From assembly GCA_905339295.1 (NCBI GenBank), contig CAJPFI010000040.1, positions 1 through 64,000 of the forward strand: 64,000 nucleotides of DNA, written 5' to 3'. Numbering within the stretch: position 1 is the stretch's first letter; each line of letters starts with the position of its first letter. Under the pieces are notes generated by a model. That model made no database searches. It had not been told where the DNA came from and saw nothing but the letters and a program-made list of their open reading frames with translations. A program made the translations under genes and the position numbers. Shown here piece by piece: positions 58,972 through 64,000 of this stretch. The DNA comes from Burkholderiales bacterium (GTDB lineage Bacteria; Pseudomonadota; Gammaproteobacteria; Burkholderiales; Casimicrobiaceae).

Positions 58972-61695
58972 ATGGTCCCCCTGCTCGCGCGCCGCCTCGT
59001 CCTCTTCCTCGCCTTCGTCCCCGCGCTCGCCCTCGCCCAGCTCCCGCCGGGCGTCCAGGCCGGCCCCACGGTCGAAGGGGTCGCGCAGTACACGCTGGCC
59101 AACGGCCTCGAGGTGCTGCTGTTCCCGGACGCGAGCAAGCCGACGACGACCGTCAACGTCACCTACCGGGTCGGCTCGCGCCACGAGAACTACGGCGAGA
59201 CCGGCATGGCGCACCTGCTCGAGCACATGATGTTCCTGGGCTCGCCGTCGGTCGAGAACGTGTGGAAGGAGTTCGGCAAGCGCGGCATGGAGGTGAACGG
59301 GTCGACGTTCTACGACCGCACCAACTACTTCGAGTCGTTCCCCGCGTCGGACGAGAACCTCGAGTTCGCGCTGCGTCTCGAGGCGGAGCGCATGACGCAG
59401 GCGTTCATCCGCAAGGAGGCGCTCGACAGCGAGATGACGGTCGTGCGCAACGAGTTCGAGAGCGGCGAGAACAGCCCGCTGCGCGTGCTGTGGCAGAAGA
59501 TGCAGGCGACCGCCTACGACTGGCACGCCTACGCCAAGGCGACGATCGGCGCGCGCTCCGACATCGAGAACGTCGACATCGGCCGCCTGCAGGCGTTCTA
59601 CCGCACGTATTACCAGCCGGACAACGCGGTGCTCGTCGTCGCCGGCAAGTTCGACGCGGCGAGGACGCTCGCGGTCATCGCGCGCGAGTTCGGCCGCATC
59701 CCCAGGCCGGCGCGCGTGTTGCCGCGCCTCTACACGTCCGAGCCGGCGAGCGACGGCGAGCGATCGGTCACGGTGCGCCGCGCCGGCAGCGAGCAGTACG
59801 TCGGCGCGCTGTTCCGCGTCATGCAGGGCGCGCATCCGGACTACGCGGCGATGGAGGCGCTGGGCGAGATCATGACCGTCGAGCCCGCCGGCCGCCTCTA
59901 CCAGGCGCTGGTCGAGTCGCGCAAGGCGACGTCGGTGCAGAACTGGAGCTTCGCGACCCACGACCCCGGACCGTCGATCTTCTTCGCGCAGGTGGCGCTG
60001 GGCGAGCCGGTCGGTCCCGCGCGGGACGCGATGCTCGCGACGCTGTTCGGCGTCAAGGACCGCCCGGTGACGCAGGCCGAGCTCGACCGCGTGCGCACGA
60101 AGTTCCTCAAGGCCTACGACCAGACGATCAACGACCCGCAGTCGTTCGGCATCCAGCTCTCCGAATGGATCGCGCTCGGCGACTGGCGGCTCTTCTTCCT
60201 GCACCGCGACCGTTGGCGCAGGCTCACGCCGGAGGACGTCACCCGCGCGGGCGCCGAGTGGTTGAAGCCCGCCAACCTGACGCTCGGCACGTTCGCGCCC
60301 GACGCGAATCCCGACCGCGCGCCCGCCACCGCCGCGGTCGACGTCGGCGCGCTCGTCGCCGGCTACGAGGGCGACGCGGCCGTCGCCGCCGGCGAAACCT
60401 TCGACCCGACGCCCGCCAACCTCGAGGCGCGCACCGAGCGCGTGAGGCTCGGAAACGGGATGACGCTCGCGCTCCTGCCGAAGAAGACGCGCGGCGAGGT
60501 CGTGCGCTTCTCGCTGCGCCTGCGCTTCGGTGACGAGGCCTCGCTCAGGGGCACGGCGCCGGCGGGCTCGCTCGCGGGCTCGATGCTCGCGCTCGGCACG
60601 CGCGAGCGCCCGCGCCAGGCGTTCGACGACGCGATCGACGCGCTGCGCGCCAAGGTCTCGTTCGGCGGCGGCGCCACGCAGGCATCGGCGTCCGGCGAGA
60701 CGGTGCGCCCGAACCTCGCCGGCGTCCTCGCGCTCGTCGCGGAAGCGATGAAGACGCCGGCCTTCGACGCGGGCGAGTTCGACAAGCTCGCGCGCGCGAG
60801 CCTCGCGCAGATCGAGAAGTCGCGCACCGATCCGCAGGCGATCGCCGGGCGCGCGTTCAACCGGCACCTGAAGCCGTACCCGCCCGGCGACGTGCGCGAG
60901 ACGCCGACGTTCGACGAGCAGATGGCGCGCCTGCGCGCCGCGAAGCTCGACGACGTGAAGGCGTTCCACGCGAAGCACTACGGCGCGTCGGACGCCGAGC
61001 TCGCGATCGTCGGCGACTTCGATCCCGCCGAGGCGCGCGAATCGGCCGAGCGGCTCTTCGGCACGTGGAAGAGTCCCGCCGCGTACGCCCGCGTCACCGA
61101 TCCGTACCTGGCGACCCGGCCCGTCGTCGAGACGATCGTGACGCCCGACAAGGCGAACGCGATGCTGGTCGGCGGCATGGCGATCCCGCTGTCCGACCGC
61201 TCGCCCGACTATCCCGCGATGCTCGTCGCCGAGCGCATCCTCGGCGGCGCGACCGAGTCGCGGATGTTCGCGGTCGTGCGCCAGAAGCTCGGGCTGTCGT
61301 ACGGCGTCGGCACGTGGCTCGCCGAGGGCCGGCTGGACGACAACTCGACGCTCGGCTTCTACGCGATCTACGCCCCCGAGAATCTCGACAAGGTGCGCGC
61401 CGCGGTCGACGGGGAGATCCGGCTCGCGCTCGAGACGGGCTTCACGTCCGAGGAGGTCGACAACGCGAAGCGCGCGCTCGTCGAGGAGCGCAAGGCCACG
61501 CGCGCGGAGGACGCGGCGCTCGCGGGCGCGCTGGTCTCGCAGGCGTTCCTCGGACGCACCTGGGCGCACTCCGCGGACCTCGACCGCGCCATCGGCGAGG
61601 TCACCGTCGACGGCGCGAATGCGGCGCTGCGCCGGTACCTGAAGCCCGCCGATCTCGCGATCTTCCTCGCCGGCGACTTCGCGAAGAAGCGGTGA
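58972..61695 (+). CDS. exported M16-family zinc metallopeptidase (two-domain, insulinase type)
   Basis: This 907-residue protein has a signal peptide (cleavage near ALALAQ, about residue 23) and two M16 halves. The N-terminal half has the inverted zinc motif HLLEH (residues 81-85, MAHLLEHMMFLGS) and the distal Glu region SEMTVVRNEFESGEN. The C-terminal half lacks the motif but keeps the R/Y substrate-binding segment (VVRQKLGLSYGVG). It should degrade peptides in the periplasm. The length is normal for fused pairs. It is a single gene with no operon partner. Confidence 0.94.
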   Translation: MVPLLARRLVLFLAFVPALALAQLPPGVQAGPTVEGVAQYTLANGLEVLLFPDASKPTTTVNVTYRVGSRHENYGETGMAHLLEHMMFLGSPSVENVWKEFGKRGMEVNGSTFYDRTNYFESFPASDENLEFALRLEAERMTQAFIRKEALDSEMTVVRNEFESGENSPLRVLWQKMQATAYDWHAYAKATIGARSDIENVDIGRLQAFYRTYYQPDNAVLVVAGKFDAARTLAVIAREFGRIPRPARVLPRLYTSEPASDGERSVTVRRAGSEQYVGALFRVMQGAHPDYAAMEALGEIMTVEPAGRLYQALVESRKATSVQNWSFATHDPGPSIFFAQVALGEPVGPARDAMLATLFGVKDRPVTQAELDRVRTKFLKAYDQTINDPQSFGIQLSEWIALGDWRLFFLHRDRWRRLTPEDVTRAGAEWLKPANLTLGTFAPDANPDRAPATAAVDVGALVAGYEGDAAVAAGETFDPTPANLEARTERVRLGNGMTLALLPKKTRGEVVRFSLRLRFGDEASLRGTAPAGSLAGSMLALGTRERPRQAFDDAIDALRAKVSFGGGATQASASGETVRPNLAGVLALVAEAMKTPAFDAGEFDKLARASLAQIEKSRTDPQAIAGRAFNRHLKPYPPGDVRETPTFDEQMARLRAAKLDDVKAFHAKHYGASDAELAIVGDFDPAEARESAERLFGTWKSPAAYARVTDPYLATRPVVETIVTPDKANAMLVGGMAIPLSDRSPDYPAMLVAERILGGATESRMFAVVRQKLGLSYGVGTWLAEGRLDDNSTLGFYAIYAPENLDKVRAAVDGEIRLALETGFTSEEVDNAKRALVEERKATRAEDAALAGALVSQAFLGRTWAHSADLDRAIGEVTVDGANAALRRYLKPADLAIFLAGDFAKKR

Positions 61696-61776
61696 CGTCG
61701 GACGGCTGGCGGAGGCGACGCCGGTCCGCTGTCCGGCAGTCGAAAGACGTCGGGCGAAAGCGGGGTTCGCGCCGGG

Positions 61777-62034
61777 TCAGCGGCCCGGGCGGGACATCGG
61801 CGCCGGACCGCGGCGCTCGAGATGGCGGAACGTGATCCTGCCCTTGGTGAGGTCGTAGGGCGACAGCTCCAGCGAGACCTTGTCGCCCGCGATGATGCGG
61901 ATGTGGTGCTTGCGCATCTTCCCCGCGCTGTAGGCGATGAGCTTGTGTCCGTTGTCGAGCGTGACGCGGAAGCGCGAGTCGGGCAGCACTTCGGCGACCA
62001 CGCCGTTCATTTCGAGAAGTTCTTCCTTGGCCAT
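61777..62034 (-). CDS. infA: translation initiation factor IF-1
   Basis: This 85-residue OB-fold protein reads [60 protein letters not shown] and [10 protein letters not shown], an unmistakable IF-1. It is about 13 residues longer than E. coli IF-1 because of a basic Pro/Arg tail. It binds the 30S A-site during initiation. The gene follows a cold-shock gene on the same strand, separated by an intrinsic terminator, a pairing I recall as common in betaproteobacteria, where this infA is often an extra copy. Confidence 0.96.
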   Translation of the reverse strand: MAKEELLEMNGVVAEVLPDSRFRVTLDNGHKLIAYSAGKMRKHHIRIIAGDKVSLELSPYDLTKGRITFRHLERRGPAPMSRPGR

Positions 62035-62055
62035 CGGGTTCCTTTGAAGCCAATG

Positions 62056-62080
62056 AAAAAGCCCGGCTGACGCCGGGCTT
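62056..62080 (-). terminator. intrinsic terminator between csp and infA
   Basis: On the minus strand AAGCCCGGC, a 4-base loop and GCCGGGCTT form a 9-bp stem followed by a U-run (the AAAAA at 62056-62060 on the plus strand). It lies about 45 bases after the csp stop and about 20 before the infA start, so infA is reached only by read-through or from its own promoter. Confidence 0.85.
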
Positions 62081-62124
62081 CCGGGGCACGGACGGCAGGC
62101 GGTTACGCCATGCCGCCTTGCTCC

Positions 62125-62331
62125 CTACTCCGCCGCGCGGATGTTCGACGCCTGCAGGCCTTTCGGGCCGGAGGTGACGTCGAAGCTGACCCGCTGGCCT
62201 TCGGTCAGGGTCTTGAACCCCGAACCCTGGATCGCGGAGAAGTGGGCGAAGAGATCCTTGCCGCCGTCTTCGGGAGTGATGAAGCCGAAGCCCTTCGCGT
62301 CGTTGAACCACTTAACAGTGCCTGTTGCCAT
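62125..62331 (-). CDS. cold-shock protein (CspA family)
   Basis: This 68-residue single CSD protein contains both RNA-binding motifs, KGFGFI and DLFAHF, after [12 protein letters not shown], and ends QASNIRAAE. It is an RNA chaperone that melts mRNA structure in the cold or in growth transitions. A leader of about 135 bases separates its extended -10 promoter from the ATG, as in cold-regulated csp genes. Transcription ends at a strong terminator before infA. Confidence 0.96.
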   Translation of the reverse strand: MATGTVKWFNDAKGFGFITPEDGGKDLFAHFSAIQGSGFKTLTEGQRVSFDVTSGPKGLQASNIRAAE

Positions 62332-62472
62332 GTCTTGAATATCCTGAATGAACGATAGAACGGGGATAGCCCCCGAGGAGGGGCGAAAGTCAAGACGGCT
62401 GGCGGGGGGAAGTAGCCGCAGGACTGCGGATACCGGACCGACTACGGCACTGCTTGAAAATCGCTGCCGTGC

Positions 62473-62478
62473 ATTATA
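62473..62478 (-). promoter_or_regulatory. extended -10 promoter of the cold-shock gene
   Basis: On the minus strand TGTATAAT gives a perfect -10 (TATAAT) with an upstream TG dinucleotide. No good -35 is seen at 16-18 bases. The resulting leader to the csp ATG would be about 135 bases and contains a CCCCTCC/GGGG stem near 62365-62385. The remaining bases to 62596 show no gene. Confidence 0.65.
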
Positions 62479-62596
62479 CACGAATCGCCCGGCGCAAGGG
62501 CCCTCGAAGGATCGGCGCCGCGGTGGGCCCTGCACGGCAGGGTGGACGACGGACGGGGTCGACCCGAACGGGGGCCTGCCGGCCCCGGCAAGCGCG

Positions 62597-63652
62597 CTAG
62601 CGCGCCAGCAGGATCACCGCGCCGGGGTCGAAGTCGACGCCGACCGGCTCGTCGCGGCCACGCAGCGTGAGCGCGTCGGCGTCGAACACGAGCAGTTCGC
62701 CCCACGGGCTCTCGACGACGTACTCGGCGCGGCTGCCGAGATAGGCGGCGCGCTTGCAGGTGCCCGGAACCAGGCCGCGGCCGGCGTCGACCAGGCGCAG
62801 CCGGTGCGGACGCACCGCGAGCGTTGCCGGCCCCGCCGCCATGCCGTCGGCGCGCACGGGAGCGGAAACGCCGCCGGCGCCGAACGACGCGCCCGACGCG
62901 GTCACCGCGAGCTCGCCGTCGACGAGGTTCGCGTCGCCGATGAAGTCCGCGAGGAACCGGCTCGCCGGCGACTCGTACAGGTCGTGCGGCGTGCCCTGCT
63001 GCGCGATCCTTCCGCCGTCCATCACGATGATGTGGTCGGACACGGCCAGCGCCTCCTCCTGGTCGTGCGTGACGTACAGCACGGTCAGCGCGAGCTTCTG
63101 CTGCAGCTCGCGGATCTCCTGGCGCACGCGGCGCCGCAGCTTCGCGTCGAGGTTCGACAGCGGCTCGTCGAACAGCAGCACCTTCGGCTCGAGCACGAGC
63201 GAGCGGGCGACCGCCACGCGCTGCTGCTGCCCGCCCGACAGCTCGGACGGCAGTCGCCGCTCGAGTCCCGCGAGCCCGAGCATCGCGAGCTTCCCGTGCG
63301 CGATCTCGCGCGCCTTCGCTCGCTCCATGCGCATCGACAACGGCCCGTAGCAGACGTTGTCGAGCACGTTCATGTGGGGAAACAGCGCGTAGGACTGGAA
63401 CACCATGCTGACGTCGCGCTCGTTGGCCGCGCGCAGCGTGACGTCGGTCCCGCCGATCAGCACGCGGCCCGACGACACCGATTCGAGCCCCGCGACCATC
63501 CGCAGCGTCGTCGTCTTGCCGCAGCCGGACGGACCGAGCAGCGTGACCAGCTCGCCCTGCGCGACGCGGAACGACACGTCGTCGACGGCGGTGACGTCGC
63601 CGTATCGCTTGGTGACGCTCTCGAACACGACGCCGTCGGTCGGGGATGTCAT
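62597..63652 (-). CDS. ABC transporter ATPase, Fe3+/spermidine type (PotA/FbpC family)
   Basis: This 351-residue ATPase has Walker [10 protein letters not shown] (about residues 40-48), Q-loop [11 protein letters not shown], signature [15 protein letters not shown], Walker [15 protein letters not shown] and switch H in [10 protein letters not shown]-terminal TOBE domain follows (about 270-351, with [14 protein letters not shown]). The family imports ferric iron, polyamines, thiosulfate or phosphonates. The permease gene lies 26 bases upstream on the same strand. Confidence 0.95.
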   Translation of the reverse strand: MTSPTDGVVFESVTKRYGDVTAVDDVSFRVAQGELVTLLGPSGCGKTTTLRMVAGLESVSSGRVLIGGTDVTLRAANERDVSMVFQSYALFPHMNVLDNVCYGPLSMRMERAKAREIAHGKLAMLGLAGLERRLPSELSGGQQQRVAVARSLVLEPKVLLFDEPLSNLDAKLRRRVRQEIRELQQKLALTVLYVTHDQEEALAVSDHIIVMDGGRIAQQGTPHDLYESPASRFLADFIGDANLVDGELAVTASGASFGAGGVSAPVRADGMAAGPATLAVRPHRLRLVDAGRGLVPGTCKRAAYLGSRAEYVVESPWGELLVFDADALTLRGRDEPVGVDFDPGAVILLAR

Positions 63653-63678
63653 GGCGGGCTTCCGGGAGTCGGGCGGGG

Positions 63679-64000
63679 TCAGCCGCCGGGGGCGAGGACC
63701 GGCGCGACGCGGCGGCCGAGGCGCGCCTCGCCGACCAGCGCCTGCATCGCCAGCAGCACGGCGAGCATCAGGAAGATCAGGACCGACGAGTACGCGATCG
63801 CCAGCGGATACTCGCCGGCCTCCACGCGGCCGATGATGTAGACGGTGGCGAGGTTGTACTTGGCCGTCGCGAGGAAGATCACGGCGGACACCGCCGTCAT
63901 CGCGTGCGTGAAGCTGAACACGAGCGTGGCGAGGATCGCCGGCCGCAGCAGCGGCAGCACGACCTTGAAGAGCGTGCGCACGGTCGACGCGCGAAGCGTC
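63679..64000 (-). CDS. ABC transporter permease, C-terminal part (FbpB/PotB type), cut by the window edge
   Basis: The visible 106 codons show the EAA loop (DASRASTVRTLFKVVLPLLR) and two to three membrane helices (AILATLVFSFTHAMTAVSAV and YSSVLIFLMLAVLLAMQALV), typical of the second half of a fused Fe3+-type permease. VSAVIFLATAKYNLATVYI matches the FbpB group. The frame is open to the edge, so the start lies beyond 64000. It forms an importer with the downstream ATPase. Confidence 0.9.
   Translation of the reverse strand, partial: TLRASTVRTLFKVVLPLLRPAILATLVFSFTHAMTAVSAVIFLATAKYNLATVYIIGRVEAGEYPLAIAYSSVLIFLMLAVLLAMQALVGEARLGRRVAPVLAPGG

Noticed and set aside
58939..61569. 876-codon minus-strand frame opposite the M16 peptidase
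   Set aside because: Antisense shadow without start signals or motifs.
1..64000. CRISPR arrays, tRNA/rRNA genes, integrases or transposases
   Set aside because: Looked for regularly spaced repeats, T-loop sequences and transposase motifs on both strands and found none; the repeats present are palindromic intergenic elements.

Overview
The window is a roughly 70% G+C bacterial chromosome segment. Protein families and intergenic repeats point to a betaproteobacterium, most likely Burkholderiales-like: an IPTL-CTERM-like protein, a csp-infA pair with an 85-residue IF-1, a fused isobutyryl-CoA mutase behind a LiuR-like palindrome, a bufferin operon behind a SigF/NrsF pair, and repeats built on GGCTGAAGCC or on a GGGCCGCCCC/GCGAACG motif. 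I see no tRNA, rRNA, CRISPR array, prophage or transposase gene. The third codon position is almost always G or C, so many long antisense reading frames exist; these are shadows and are left out.

Layout. 0-7 kb: a TetR repressor diverges from a complete RND efflux operon (adaptor, pump, outer-membrane channel) across an AcrR-type palindrome. 6.9-11 kb: a secreted COG3650-like protein, a 75-nt tandem repeat, a CBS protein, a Tat-exported dienelactone hydrolase, a ceramidase-like membrane protein and an HtrA-fold protein lacking its catalytic residues. 11-16.4 kb: five glycosyltransferases and an IPTL-CTERM-like protein. 16.4-23 kb: ankyrin, AraC and TPR proteins, a receptor-like Ser/Thr kinase and a TerC-family protein. 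23-27 kb: sigF-nrsF diverges from bufA-bufB-bufC-doxX, each side carrying a perfect GTAACC-N16-CGAA promoter. 27-33.7 kb: a hydrolase, a PhoD-like phosphatase, LysR/DUF1127 genes and small stand-alone proteins. 33.7-37.3 kb: icmF.

37.4-44 kb holds the least understood locus: six co-oriented genes for exported proteins, ending in a CsgG-family protein. Two large members share a C-terminal four-cysteine tail. I rate this the best candidate for an undescribed envelope or secretion system. 44-50.4 kb: a BTAD/AAA regulator, an MFS transporter, another Cys-rich exported protein, and a zone of gene decay with a broken DedA gene and a frameshifted remnant.

50.4-58.8 kb: a Liv-type ABC importer split over two divergent operons around an RpiR regulator. 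One operator-like 17-mer occurs in both intergenic regions, and two short-chain dehydrogenases and a third, degenerate ABC ATPase are attached. 59-64 kb: an M16 peptidase, infA and a cold-shock gene separated by a terminator, and the ATPase and edge-truncated permease of a Fe3+/polyamine-type ABC importer.
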